From Herbidospora solisilvae (GTDB lineage: Bacteria; Actinomycetota; Actinomycetes; Streptosporangiales; Streptosporangiaceae): 64,000 nucleotides of DNA. The notes under the pieces are model-generated. The model saw nothing but the letters and a program-made list of their open reading frames with translations. It had not been told where the DNA came from and searched no databases. The stretch is from NCBI RefSeq assembly GCF_009901565.1, contig NZ_WXEW01000009.1, positions 62,001 to 126,000 of the forward strand, written 5' to 3'. The position numbers and the translations under genes were made by a program. This document shows positions 44,714 to 56,844 of the stretch, piece after piece (within the stretch, counting starts at the first letter, position 1; each line of letters begins with the position of its first letter).

Positions 44714-45220
44714 ATGACAACTGGTCATGTGCTACTTGGTTTTCTCGTCGAGCGCCCGAAGCACGGCTACGAGCTCAAGAAGGAGCACGATCACCGGCTC
44801 GCCGGCGCCAAGCCGCTGGCGTACGGACAGGTCTACGCCACGCTGCAGCGCCTGGAGCGCGACGGCCTGGCGGAAGTGGCCGAGACGCAGCAGGAGGGCG
44901 GCCCCGAACGCACCCTCTACGCGATCACCGAGAACGGCAGGGCCGAGCTGGAGCGGTGGCTGAACGCCGTCGAGCCGTCGGCGCCGTATGTCGCCAGCCC
45001 CTTGTTCGCCCGGGTCGCCGTCGCGGGGAAGGCCGCCGACGGCTACCTCGTGCGGCAGCGCGAGGCCCACCTGGCCCGCATGCGTGAGCTGACCGCCGAG
45101 AAGGCGACCGGCGCGCCCGCCCAGGTGCTCGCGGCCGACTACGCGCTTCAGCACCTTGACGCCGACCTGCGCTGGATCGAGACCGCTCTCGCGCGGATGA
45201 AGGAGCATGACAATGCTTGA
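44714..45220 (+). CDS. PadR-family transcriptional regulator
   Basis: A 168-residue protein. Winged helix: [20 protein letters not shown] through [15 protein letters not shown] and the [14 protein letters not shown] wing; C-terminal helices follow. The ATG lies just behind the palindrome at 44685-44707, so it probably represses itself. Its last bases overlap the start of an ABC-exporter gene, the usual operon of a PadR with a drug-type ABC exporter, but that exporter is now broken. Confidence 0.85.
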   Translation: MTTGHVLLGFLVERPKHGYELKKEHDHRLAGAKPLAYGQVYATLQRLERDGLAEVAETQQEGGPERTLYAITENGRAELERWLNAVEPSAPYVASPLFARVAVAGKAADGYLVRQREAHLARMRELTAEKATGAPAQVLAADYALQHLDADLRWIETALARMKEHDNA

Positions 45221-45856
45221 GGCCCGGAACCTGGGCAAGTCGTTCGGCCGGACCACGGCGCTGACCGACGTCTCGCTGACCGTCGCCGCGGGCGAGATCG
45301 TCGCCGTCACGGGCCCGAGCGGCGCGGGCAAGTCGACGGTGCTGCACTGCCTGGCCGGGGTCGGCTGGCCTCGGCCACCAGGGAGCGGAGGCTGGCCGCC
45401 CTGCGCCTGGCGGGGGCGACGCCGGGCGACGTGCGGTGGCTGGGCGCCCTGGAAGGAGGCGCGCTGGCACTGGGCGGATCCCTGGGCGGCGGCGTGCTCT
45501 ACATGCTCATCTATCTCTCCGGGCCGCTGCCTCAGGTGCCGGTAATCGTGTCCGTGGTCATGGCCGTGGTGACGCTCGGCGAGGTCCTGTGGGGGGCACG
45601 CGCCGGTCGGCACGTCGTCGCCTCCCCGCTGGGAGTGACCCGCCGTGCGCGCGTGCGGGGGCCGCGCGTGCGCGACCCGCTCCTGGTCACAGCGGGCCTC
45701 GGCCTCTTCGTCCTCGGAGTTGTGGTGAATGGTGAAGGGCTGGGCCGTCGCCAGGGCCACGGCCATGGCCGGCATCGGAGTGCTCGCCGCGGTGCTCGTC
45801 GCCCTGGCGGCCCGCCCGCTGCTTCGCGGCGCACTCCGCTTCGAGACGCGGACCTG
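45207..45856 (+). pseudogene. ABC exporter operon collapsed by deletion (ATPase start fused to FtsX-type permease end)
   Basis: ATG 45207 reads [20 protein letters not shown] and Walker [10 protein letters not shown], then stops matching at HCLAG (about 45360). From there a different frame gives [20 protein letters not shown] and GEVLWGARAGRHVVASPLGV, the C-terminal half of a MacB/FtsX-type permease. A frameshift near 45735 moves the end (GVLAAVLVALAARPLLRGAL) to a third frame. The signature motif, Walker B and the first permease half are all gone. Confidence 0.8.
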
Positions 45857-45913
45857 ACGCTGATCCACCGGTGACCCTCGGGTGGGCCGTCCGGCCCACC
45901 CGAGGGAAGTGGA

Positions 45914-47746
45914 CTACGGGGCCGGGTAGTCGGTGATGTACACCGGCGAACCGACCCGCGTCAGGTCGGCCGGGCCGCCCACGCCGTTGACGACGTGGTC
46001 GATGATGCCGGCGCTGAGGTTGACGGTCATGATGTGGTGCAGCTTGATGCCCGGACGGTCCGGCACCTCGAAGCCGTTCTCGGTGTGGATCGACGGGTTG
46101 TTCTGGTTGAAGACGTAGACGCCGCCGCCGTAGAGCTGGTGCTTCTGGACGCCGTTGCCGACCTTGTAGCCGGCGTAGCCCTCGACGTCGCCGTTCATCC
46201 AGTCGGCCTGGGTCGGCGGGTCGTAGGGCAGCTCGTTCTGGTAGAGGATCGTGGTGCCGTTCTCACCGTTCCAGATCGTGTTGTAGCGCTGGAAGTGCTC
46301 GACGAACAGGCCGGTCGCGGTCACGTTGTCGCCGTTGATGATGGCGCCGTTGCGGCCGTCGTTGGTGTTCCACCGCTCGGTGTCGGTGAAGCCCTCGACA
46401 CCGTGGTCGGCGCGCCACACCCAGGTGTGGTCGATGAGCACGTTGTCGGTGTTGACCTCGAGCGCGGTGTTGGTCCTGCCGACGTGCGGGCCGCCGACGC
46501 GGAAGTACACGTCCGAAAGAGTGGTCGGGTTGTCGGCCGGGTTGTTGCTCCGCTTGTCCTTCTTGCCGACCTTCAGCAGCACCTGGGACTTCTTGAGACC
46601 CGCGTCGATGGTCACGCCGGCGAAGATCACACTGGGCACGTCGGAGATCTCGACCGGGGTCGCGCCGTTGACGGCGGTGAGCGTGGCGTGCCCGATGCCC
46701 AGGACGACCGTGCCGGCGCGCTTGATGTCGATGGTGCGCTCGACGTCGTACACGCCGGGGGTGAGCAGCAGGTGCTTGCCGTCCTGCAGCGCCTTGTTGA
46801 TGTCCTTCACCGAGTCCGACGGCGTGGCGACGAAGAAGTCGCTGAGCGGCAGGGTGTAACCCGGGGTCAGGCCATTGGCCCACGTGATGCCGCGGGAGTT
46901 CTTCTGGACCGCGGGCACCCGGACCTGGTACTCGCCCTCGGCGTCCACGAACAGGTAGGGCTTCTCCCGGCTGACGGGGTTGGTGTCGAGCGTGGTGTAG
47001 GGCGGGCTCGGGAACGTGGCGTCGTCGGGGGCGCCGACGGTGCCCGCGAACACCTGGTTCCACACGGCGTTGGACCAGCTGGCGACCTCGCTGTCGCGGG
47101 TCAGCCACTGCTGCTGCGAGCCGTTGACGACGGCCGGCAGCTTGGAGTCGGCGATGAAGCCGCCGCTGGCGTACTGCGGGCCGGCGGTGCAGTAGTCCAT
47201 CAGCGACAGGGTGCCGCCGGTGACGTTGAGCCTGCGCATGGACACCGCCTGGGAGACGGCCCAGAAGTTCGTTCCGGTACGGCAGCCCTCGGAGCCCTTG
47301 CCGGTGATGTTGATCGACAGGTTCGAGATGGTGCGCCAGAAGTTGGTCAGCGCGATGCAGTTGGTCGGGGTCAGGCAGCGGTTGTAGACCTCGACCTTGC
47401 CGTTGATGACGACGTCGGTGGGCGAGGCGCCCAGACCCGCGATCTCGGTGTAGTAGCCGACCTTGAAGTGCAGCGGCTGCTCGGCGGTGCCGTAGGTGCC
47501 CGGCTTGAAGAAGTAGGCGTGCCGGGTGGTGCCCATCTCGTTGTCCACCTGGGCGGCGTGCGCCGCGTCCAGGGTCGCCTGGATCGTGCCCAGCGGCATG
47601 CTCGGGTCGAAGACGGTGACGTTCGGGCCGAGGTCGGTCGTCGGGGCCGCCGCGGTGGCGGCGGGGCCCGTCGCCACGACGGAGGTCGCCAGTAACAGCC
47701 CCAACGCGAACAGCCTGCCGAGGGACGGCCGGCGGGTGGTCCTCAT
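45914..47746 (-). CDS. Secreted right-handed beta-helix protein (GH55-like architecture)
   Basis: A 610-residue exported protein from ATG 47746 (GGAAGGA upstream) with a signal peptide ending GPAATAAA. Two beta-helix stretches are visible: about residues 60-230 (PGTYGTAEQPLHFKVGYYTE, VVINGKVEVYN) and 330-520 (LTPGVYDVERTIDIKRAG, HTWVWRADHGVEGFTDTERW). The two-helix layout recalls GH55-type glucanases and related pectate-lyase-fold enzymes, but catalytic residues cannot be assigned. A GAGAGCGCTCTC operator lies 38-49 bp upstream, and the LacI gene that probably controls it is next on the same strand. Confidence 0.7.
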   Translation of the reverse strand: MRTTRRPSLGRLFALGLLLATSVVATGPAATAAAPTTDLGPNVTVFDPSMPLGTIQATLDAAHAAQVDNEMGTTRHAYFFKPGTYGTAEQPLHFKVGYYTEIAGLGASPTDVVINGKVEVYNRCLTPTNCIALTNFWRTISNLSINITGKGSEGCRTGTNFWAVSQAVSMRRLNVTGGTLSLMDYCTAGPQYASGGFIADSKLPAVVNGSQQQWLTRDSEVASWSNAVWNQVFAGTVGAPDDATFPSPPYTTLDTNPVSREKPYLFVDAEGEYQVRVPAVQKNSRGITWANGLTPGYTLPLSDFFVATPSDSVKDINKALQDGKHLLLTPGVYDVERTIDIKRAGTVVLGIGHATLTAVNGATPVEISDVPSVIFAGVTIDAGLKKSQVLLKVGKKDKRSNNPADNPTTLSDVYFRVGGPHVGRTNTALEVNTDNVLIDHTWVWRADHGVEGFTDTERWNTNDGRNGAIINGDNVTATGLFVEHFQRYNTIWNGENGTTILYQNELPYDPPTQADWMNGDVEGYAGYKVGNGVQKHQLYGGGVYVFNQNNPSIHTENGFEVPDRPGIKLHHIMTVNLSAGIIDHVVNGVGGPADLTRVGSPVYITDYPAP

Positions 47747-47783
47747 GGTTCGTTCCTTCCTTGGGGGAGCACCACCGATCTTT

Positions 47784-47795
47784 GAGAGCGCTCTC
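47784..47795. promoter_or_regulatory. LacI-type operator GAGAGCGCTCTC
   Basis: A perfect 12-bp palindrome with the central GCGC of LacI/CebR-type operators, between the LacI gene's end and the beta-helix gene's start. Confidence 0.7.
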
Positions 47796-47838
47796 TCAAA
47801 GGTCAATACCTAGCGGGAAACTAATGTCACGTCTTTTT

Positions 47839-48882
47839 TCATCCTCTGTGAAAACGGGCGGGCGGCGCGGTGCTGGAGCGCACCTCCAGCCGGGTCGCCA
47901 GCTCCACCCGGTCCTCGCCCGGCTCTGCGCCGGAGGCCAGGGTCAGCACCATCCGCGCGGCGGCCGCGCCCATCTTCTGCAACGGCTGCCGCACGGTGGT
48001 CATCGGCGGGTCGGCCCACTGCGCCAGCGGCAGATCGTCGAACCCGACGACGCTCAGGTCCTCGGGCACCCGCAGCCCCGCCCGGTGGGCCGCCTGGTAG
48101 ACCCCCAGCGCCTGCAGGTCGTTGGCGGCGAAGACGGCCGTCGGGGGCTCGGGCAGCTCCAGCAGCGCCGTGCCCTGCATCCGCCCGCCCTCCACATACA
48201 GCGGGGCGGTGCGCACCAGGCCGGGATCGGCGGGCACGCCGGCCGCGTCCAGAGCGGCACGGTAGCCGTCCAGACGGGCCCGGCAGCACATCAGCGTGTC
48301 GGGGCCGTTGACCATGGCGATGCGGCGGTGGCCCAGCTCCAGCAGGTGGCGGGTGGCCGAGAGGCCCCCGTTCCAGTTCGTCGCCCCCACGGAGGGCACG
48401 CCGTGCTCGGGCTCGCCGCGCGGATCCAGCGCGATCAGCGAGATGTTGCGGCTGGCCAGGCGGTGGTGATGGCGTTCGGCGATGTCGGCCGAGACCGCGA
48501 TGACGCCGAGCGGCCGGCGGGCGAGCACCTGGTCGATCCAGCCCGCGTGCGGCGAGCGCCGCCCGCGCATGTCGGTCAGCCCCAGCACCATCCCGTACGC
48601 CTGCGTGACCTCGTCCATGCCCCGGATCAGTTCCAGCGCCCACAGGCTGTCGAGCGACTCGAAGACCACCTCGACGATCGCGCTCGACTCGCCGGTGTCC
48701 GGCCGGCGACGCCAGCCGTGCTCCCTGACCAGGTCCTCGATCCGGCGGCGGGTGCTGCTGGCCACCCCGGGATGGCCGTTGATCACCTTGGAGACGGTCG
48801 GGGCGGAGACGCCGGCCAGCTTGGCGATGTGCGCGAGCGTGACCTCCTGGCGGGGCTGCGGGTCGCGGGGGATAGCGGTCAC
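47839..48882 (-). CDS. LacI-family transcriptional regulator
   Basis: A 347-residue regulator from GTG 48882. The helix-turn-helix (VTLAHIAKLAGVSAPTVSKV, INGHPGVASSTRRRI) is followed by a periplasmic-binding-like sugar-sensor domain (ALIALDPRGEPEHG-like core, TAVFAANDLQALGVYQAAH, LSVVGFDDLPLAQW). It is surrounded by polysaccharide-degrading secreted enzymes and LacI-type palindromes, so it probably senses an oligosaccharide such as cellobiose. Divergent from the GH9 gene. Confidence 0.85.
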   Translation of the reverse strand: MTAIPRDPQPRQEVTLAHIAKLAGVSAPTVSKVINGHPGVASSTRRRIEDLVREHGWRRRPDTGESSAIVEVVFESLDSLWALELIRGMDEVTQAYGMVLGLTDMRGRRSPHAGWIDQVLARRPLGVIAVSADIAERHHHRLASRNISLIALDPRGEPEHGVPSVGATNWNGGLSATRHLLELGHRRIAMVNGPDTLMCCRARLDGYRAALDAAGVPADPGLVRTAPLYVEGGRMQGTALLELPEPPTAVFAANDLQALGVYQAAHRAGLRVPEDLSVVGFDDLPLAQWADPPMTTVRQPLQKMGAAAARMVLTLASGAEPGEDRVELATRLEVRSSTAPPARFHRG

Positions 48883-48961
48883 GCGGAGATTCTACGAATC
48901 GGCCGGAAAGTGTCGTGAAAGTTGCAGAATCATTCGCCTGGGAAAGGCCGCTGAGCTGCAC

Positions 48962-48972
48962 GAAACGCTTTC
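48962..48972. promoter_or_regulatory. LacI-type operator GAAACGCTTTC
   Basis: A near-perfect palindrome between the divergent LacI gene and the GH9 gene, about 80 bp before the GH9 start. Confidence 0.5.
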
Positions 48973-49052
48973 TCTCGGCGGGACGCCTGTCGTCCGGAGC
49001 CGGTGCGGTCGCAAGATGCGAGTCCCATGCTCACGGGTTGAGAGGACGCCAC

Positions 49053-51368
<2,316 letters not shown>

Positions 51369-51383
51369 GCATGCGGTGGAGAG

Positions 51384-51426
51384 GGCGCCGGTGCGGCCCG
51401 GGACCGAGTCCAGCCGCACCGGCGCC
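51384..51426 (+). terminator. Terminator hairpin of the GH9 gene
   Basis: A 14-bp stem (51384-51397 with 51413-51426) around a 15-base loop, 15 bp after the stop codon. Confidence 0.7.
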
Positions 51427-51563
51427 GACACGATCCGGTGAGCCTGGCGGCACTCGTCGCATGGTCACCCACCGGCTGAGCGTTGCCGCTGAGGCTCCCC
51501 GCCCGAGGAAGAAGCCGGTTGTGGCGTCGAGCGTCTCCCCATGGGTGAGGGCATGAAACGACT

Positions 51564-51591
51564 CGGGTCCAGGCGAACGAGCCTGGACCCG
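51564..51591 (-). terminator. Terminator hairpin of the esterase gene
   Basis: An 11-bp stem (CGGGTCCAGGC with GCCTGGACCCG) and 6-base loop, 29 bp beyond the stop of the convergent minus-strand esterase gene. Confidence 0.65.
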
Positions 51592-51619
51592 ACGTTCGTG
51601 ATCAATAGCCGCTAGGAGA

Positions 51620-52969
51620 TCAGGCCCGGGTCCATCGCTGGGTGGCCTGGCCGTTGCACGATGCCACGGTCACGGTGGCGGAGTTGCCGGTGCCGGTGAC
51701 GTTGAGGCACAGGTTGTTGGCGTTGCTTGTGACGGTGCCGTTGGAGTTGAACGTCCACTGCTGGTTGCTGTTGGTGTGGCAGTCCCACAGCTGCACGCGG
51801 GTGCCCGACCCGGCGTTCGTGGGGGAGTCGAGGCACTTGCCGAGCGTCTGCAGTCTGCCCGAGCCGTAGGTGAAGATCTGGTTCGGGTTGGTGTGGCAGT
51901 CGTAGATCTGCAGGAGGGTGCCGTTCGCGCTGGCGCTGTTGGGCGAGTCGATGCAGCGCCCGGCCGCCTCGTTGCGCAGGCGGAAGCTGGTCGAGGGGCT
52001 CGGCGACGGGGTGGGCGACGGGCTGGCGCTCGGCGACGGCGACGGGCTGGGCGACGGGTTGGGGCCGGAGGTGCTCTGGAACTGGGAGAAGAACTTCCAG
52101 ACCTCGTTCTTGGTCCAGGTCTGCGCGCCGTTCTCGGTGTACGTCCCGTCCACCGGCGCGGGCGTGTGACCGTTGTCGTACGCGGCCCAGACCACCGGAT
52201 ATCCGGCCTGGCAGCCCGAGTAGGCGGTGACGATGTGGCTCCGGCTGCCGGAACCCGGCTCGGGCGGGTTCTGCGCGGTGCAGCCGTTGTTGCGGACGAA
52301 CCGGTCGCGCAGCGATCGTCCCTGCGAGATGTTCAGCACGTTGTCGGTGATGCCGTGCAGCCCCATGTAGGCGATGGGCTGGCTGCCGCCGCTGCACCCG
52401 CTGAGCTGCGCGCCGGCGAACACCGCGACCGCGCGGAAGACGTTCGCCCGGCTGCACGCGAGGGAGTAGCTCATGCCGCCGCCGTAGCTGAAGCCCATGG
52501 CGAACCGCAACGACGGGTCGACGCAGAGGTCGGCCTCGACGCGCCGCATGATGTCGTCGAAGAGGGTGACGTCCTCGCCGTTGGAGTTGGCCCAGCCGTT
52601 GTTGAGGCCCTGCGGCGAGATGAAGATCGCGGTGTTGTTCGCGAGCTGCCGCTGCCCGTAGTAGGACCACGACGCCCCGCTGCTGCCGCCGGAGTCGACG
52701 TCGTTCATGGTGCCGTTCAGCCAGTGGATGCCGAACATCAGCCGGTAGGGCGTGTTGTTGTTGTAGTTCGCCGGGATCCGCAGAATGAACTGGCGGTTCT
52801 TCCCGCTCGACTGGATGGTGTGCGTTCCGCTGGTCAGCGTCGGGGTCTTCCCGCATCCGGACGTACCGGCCGCGGCGGCGCTGCCGCTGTTCATCGCCAG
52901 GTGCGCCGCGAGCAGGACGAGCGAAGCGACGACCGCCATCGCCCCGCGAATGAACCTAGGCTTCGACAT
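51620..52969 (-). CDS. Secreted CE1-type feruloyl/acetylxylan esterase with CBM13
   Basis: A 449-residue exported esterase. Signal peptide ends NSGSAAAA. The LpqC/PHB-depolymerase-type hydrolase domain has the nucleophile Ser161 in MGFSYGGGMSYSLAC, a GLHGITD motif, and the His in YDNGHTPAP. A Ser-Pro linker and a C-terminal ricin-B/CBM13 domain (three GRCID/KCLD/LCLN repeats) end QRWTRA, as in the paralogue at 2295. GGAGGG precedes the start. It cuts ester side groups from xylan, complementing the xylanase upstream. A TGAAACTTTCG element lies at 53158. Confidence 0.85.
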   Translation of the reverse strand: MSKPRFIRGAMAVVASLVLLAAHLAMNSGSAAAAGTSGCGKTPTLTSGTHTIQSSGKNRQFILRIPANYNNNTPYRLMFGIHWLNGTMNDVDSGGSSGASWSYYGQRQLANNTAIFISPQGLNNGWANSNGEDVTLFDDIMRRVEADLCVDPSLRFAMGFSYGGGMSYSLACSRANVFRAVAVFAGAQLSGCSGGSQPIAYMGLHGITDNVLNISQGRSLRDRFVRNNGCTAQNPPEPGSGSRSHIVTAYSGCQAGYPVVWAAYDNGHTPAPVDGTYTENGAQTWTKNEVWKFFSQFQSTSGPNPSPSPSPSPSASPSPTPSPSPSTSFRLRNEAAGRCIDSPNSASANGTLLQIYDCHTNPNQIFTYGSGRLQTLGKCLDSPTNAGSGTRVQLWDCHTNSNQQWTFNSNGTVTSNANNLCLNVTGTGNSATVTVASCNGQATQRWTRA

Positions 52970-53157
52970 TCGCGATTCCCTCCGGCTGTGGCGGCCGGGC
53001 CGACGATAAAGACATGTTCTGCGTTCCTCTCCATCAGGGGCACCGGAAACGAGGTGGGAGCGCTGAGATTGCAGCGGAGCACATACGACCTGGTCGCTGA
53101 TGTCAAGCAGCTTGATACGCGGGACCCGCTGGCCAGGGAAGGTGCGGGCCGGTAGCG

Positions 53158-53168
53158 TGAAACTTTCG
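53158..53168. promoter_or_regulatory. TGAAACTTTCG element upstream of esterase gene
   Basis: Matches TGAAACTTTCA at 2097-2107 except the last base. On the minus strand a TTGACA (53103 region) with a plausible -10 lies between it and the gene. Confidence 0.45.
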
Positions 53169-53364
53169 TGGTGAACGGGGCGATCGCGAGGGGTCGACGG
53201 CTGTGGGCGTCGACCGCTGAACCGCCCCCATATGGGACTCTTCGCGCCGTAATTTTCGGAACTGTACCGATAATTTCGTCAGCCATCTCACGCCGAGACA
53301 CCATCAGGCGCTGCCGCGCCTTCACCCGGACGGGCGCCCGAACTACGTGGCCATCATTTCCAGG

Positions 53365-54708
<1,344 letters not shown>

Positions 54709-54884
54709 TCACGTGAAAGCGGACATGCGGGGTCACCCCCCGCGATCGACGCCGCGTCCCGTGAGTGGGGAACGCACACCACTTGGGCGTCACGGGCATC
54801 CTCGCCACGCACCACACATGGCCATGAGGAAGCCGTCTCGGACAGTCAGTTTGAAAATGTCGTCGAAAGGTGTCAAGTGCCGAG

Positions 54885-54895
54885 TGAAACGTTCA
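54885..54895. promoter_or_regulatory. TGAAACGTTCA element upstream of xylanase gene
   Basis: Same outer half-sites (TGAA…TTCA) as the elements at 2097 and 53158. On the minus strand it lies just upstream of a TTGACA. Confidence 0.4.
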
Positions 54896-54960
54896 GAGGT
54901 GTCGGCGGCTCCTCTTTCTGGACGATGCCAACCGGGCGCTGACCGCAGAACAGCGACCAT

Positions 54961-55122
54961 CTCGCCGAGACGCCGCTCGGTGAGCCCATCATGAGCGACG
55001 ACGAACTGGCGGTTGTGGTCTCCGCCTCAGAATCGACGGGGCTGACGGGCACCATGAATTGGTACCGCAACTGGAGCCTGCTGGCAGACGTGGATCCGAT
55101 CATCCGGAGCCCGCACTCATGA
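54961..55122 (+). pseudogene. Epoxide-hydrolase-type alpha/beta hydrolase fragment
   Basis: About 53 residues (EPIMSDDELAVVVSASESTG, LTGTMNWYRNWSLLADVDP) match the cap-domain region of epoxide hydrolases. A stop follows in this frame, and the next expected residues (PALMIF) appear one frame over. Both ends of the gene are missing. Confidence 0.55.
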
Positions 55123-55185
55123 TCTTCGTCGCCGCCATCGACGAATGGTCTCAACCGTGTCCGCTTGCGCCGCGCTGGACGGGGC

Positions 55186-55602
55186 TCAGGAGTCGAGGAC
55201 GGCGGCGACGGCTTCGATCTCAACGAGCTGGTGGTCGTAACCGAGCACGGTGACTCCCAGCAAGGTACTCGGCACGTCATGGTCACCGAAGGAGTCCCGG
55301 ACCACTTTCCAGGCGGTCCCAAGATCCTCCCGCCGGGAGGACGCGACGAGAACCCTTGTGCTGATGACGTCCTGCAACGACGCGCCGGCGGCAGCGAGGG
55401 CCTTCTGCATGTTCTCGACGGCCTTCGCCGCCTGGCCTGCGTAGTCGCCGATCGCCGCCGTCGAGCCGTCTTCGTTCAGGGGGCACGCTCCGGCGAGGAA
55501 GATGAGTCGTGACTCGGCAGGCGCCGTGGCTGCGTAAGCGTACTGAGCGACGTCGGACAGAGAAGCGCATCGGATCAGAGTGATGGTGCTGGGCATGGCC
55601 AC
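55186..55602 (-). CDS. RidA/YjgF-family protein
   Basis: A 138-residue protein with RidA features: RLIFLAGACPLNEDGSTAA, AVENMQKALAAAGASLQDV and a C-terminal LVEIEAVAAV strand. RidA enzymes hydrolyse reactive enamine/imine intermediates. The Arg that binds the carboxylate in canonical RidA lies in the STRVLVASS strand. GTG 55602 follows GGAC; ATG 55596 is also possible. Monocistronic. Confidence 0.8.
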   Translation of the reverse strand: MAMPSTITLIRCASLSDVAQYAYAATAPAESRLIFLAGACPLNEDGSTAAIGDYAGQAAKAVENMQKALAAAGASLQDVISTRVLVASSRREDLGTAWKVVRDSFGDHDVPSTLLGVTVLGYDHQLVEIEAVAAVLDS

Positions 55603-55869
55603 TCAGGTCCTTTGACATCGGGAACGAAGCGACCATGCTGACATGGGCAGGTGACCGCCGCCTCCCATTTTCGTCGGCCAAGCCGTCTGGACCTCGCGGA
55701 CCGCCCTTCGTTCTCATCTCTTTCTTGACCGCGGGCGCGACGAAGCCGCGGTGTCACCGCGATCCTGCCTCGCCTGAGGTGGCCTCACACAGCCACCCCG
55801 GCGGCGGTTCCGGTTGTGCTGTGCGCGAAGAGGCCGCGACGGCGGCAGGGTGCCTGTTTATGGTGAGGC

Positions 55870-56205
55870 ATGGCCTCCTCTGTTACGCCGCTGCGGCGGG
55901 TGAGCGATCGAAGCGAGCAAGAGCCCGCAGGTGAGCCGCTGTGGCGGGAGGCGCTCGGCGAGTGCCTGCGGGAGATCCGCCACGAGCGTGGTGAGAAGCT
56001 GGCCGAGACGGCGCGCCGCGCCGGGGTCTCGCCGCAGTACCTCTCCGAGATGGAGCGGGGCGTCAAGGAGCCGTCGAGCGAGATGATCGCCGCGGTCGCC
56101 GGGGCGCTCGGGGTCGCTTTGGTCGATCTGACTTCCGCCGTGACCGAGAACCTGCGGGCGGCGCGGAGTGGCACCTCGGCGGGGGCCACGCTGCTGGCCG
56201 CTTAG
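55870..56205 (+). CDS. XRE-type regulator, PopR/ClgR-like, next to clpP genes
   Basis: A 111-residue protein. HTH: LREIRHERGEKLAETARRAG, VSPQYLSEMERGVKEPSSEM, closely following the ClgR/PopR pattern. The C-terminus reads SGTSAGATLLAA; the final Ala-Ala is a known Clp-degradation signal in PopR of Streptomyces. It is convergent with two clpP genes rather than divergent. It probably activates alternative clpP genes and is itself removed by the main Clp protease. The role is inferred from family and context. Confidence 0.75.
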   Translation: MASSVTPLRRVSDRSEQEPAGEPLWREALGECLREIRHERGEKLAETARRAGVSPQYLSEMERGVKEPSSEMIAAVAGALGVALVDLTSAVTENLRAARSGTSAGATLLAA

Positions 56206-56247
56206 CGTGGCCCGACGACCCCGGACGTCGCAGCGAGCGTCCGGCGG

Positions 56248-56844
56248 TCAACCGCGCGAGTGCTCGTCGATGATCTGGTCGAGCAGCCCGTATTCCATCG
56301 CCGCCGTCGCGGTGAACACCCGGTCGCGGTCGGTGTCGGCGCGCAGCGTCTCGACGGTCTGGCCCGTGTGGCGCGACAGGATGCGCTCGATGTCGGCCCG
56401 GACCCGCACGACCTCGTCGGCCTGCAGGATGAGGTCGGGGATCGCGCCGCGCCCCTGGGCGGCCGGCTGGTGCAGGACCACCCGAGCGTGGGGCAGGGCG
56501 GCCCGTTTGCCCTCGGCGCCCGCCGCGAGGAGCACCGCGCCCACCGCGATGGCCTGGCCGATGCAGGTCGTGGCGACCTTCGGGCGGATGTAGCGCATCG
56601 TGTCGTAGATCGCGAGCATCGCGCTCGGGTCGCCGCCCTCGCAGTTGATGTAGAACTGGATTTCTGCGTCGGGATTGTCGGACTCCAGGAAAATCAACTG
56701 CGCGATGAGCGCGTTCGCGACACCCGCGTCGATGGCCGTGCCCAGATAGACGATTCGTTCGGTGAGCAGGTGAGAATAAACGTCGAGAATGCGCTCGCCG
56801 CGCGAATTGCGGGCGATGACGTTGGGGATCGTGTATGTGCTCAT
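56248..56844 (-). CDS. clpP: ClpP-family subunit lacking the catalytic serine
   Basis: A 198-residue ClpP homologue. The catalytic motif GQAxSMG is replaced by GQAIAVG: Ala100 stands where the nucleophilic Ser should be. His125 (VVLHQP) and the Asp region (DTDRDRVF) are kept. The oxyanion loop reads CEGGDPSAM in place of SPGGSV. It should therefore be structural or regulatory, forming mixed rings with the active subunit encoded immediately upstream (ATGA overlap). Comparable inactive subunits exist in plastid and cyanobacterial ClpR. Confidence 0.85.
   Translation of the reverse strand: MSTYTIPNVIARNSRGERILDVYSHLLTERIVYLGTAIDAGVANALIAQLIFLESDNPDAEIQFYINCEGGDPSAMLAIYDTMRYIRPKVATTCIGQAIAVGAVLLAAGAEGKRAALPHARVVLHQPAAQGRGAIPDLILQADEVVRVRADIERILSRHTGQTVETLRADTDRDRVFTATAAMEYGLLDQIIDEHSRG

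Noticed and set aside
45995-47695. 566-residue plus-strand open frame
   Set aside because: Antisense of the beta-helix gene; low-complexity Val/Gly/Asp composition and no start signals.
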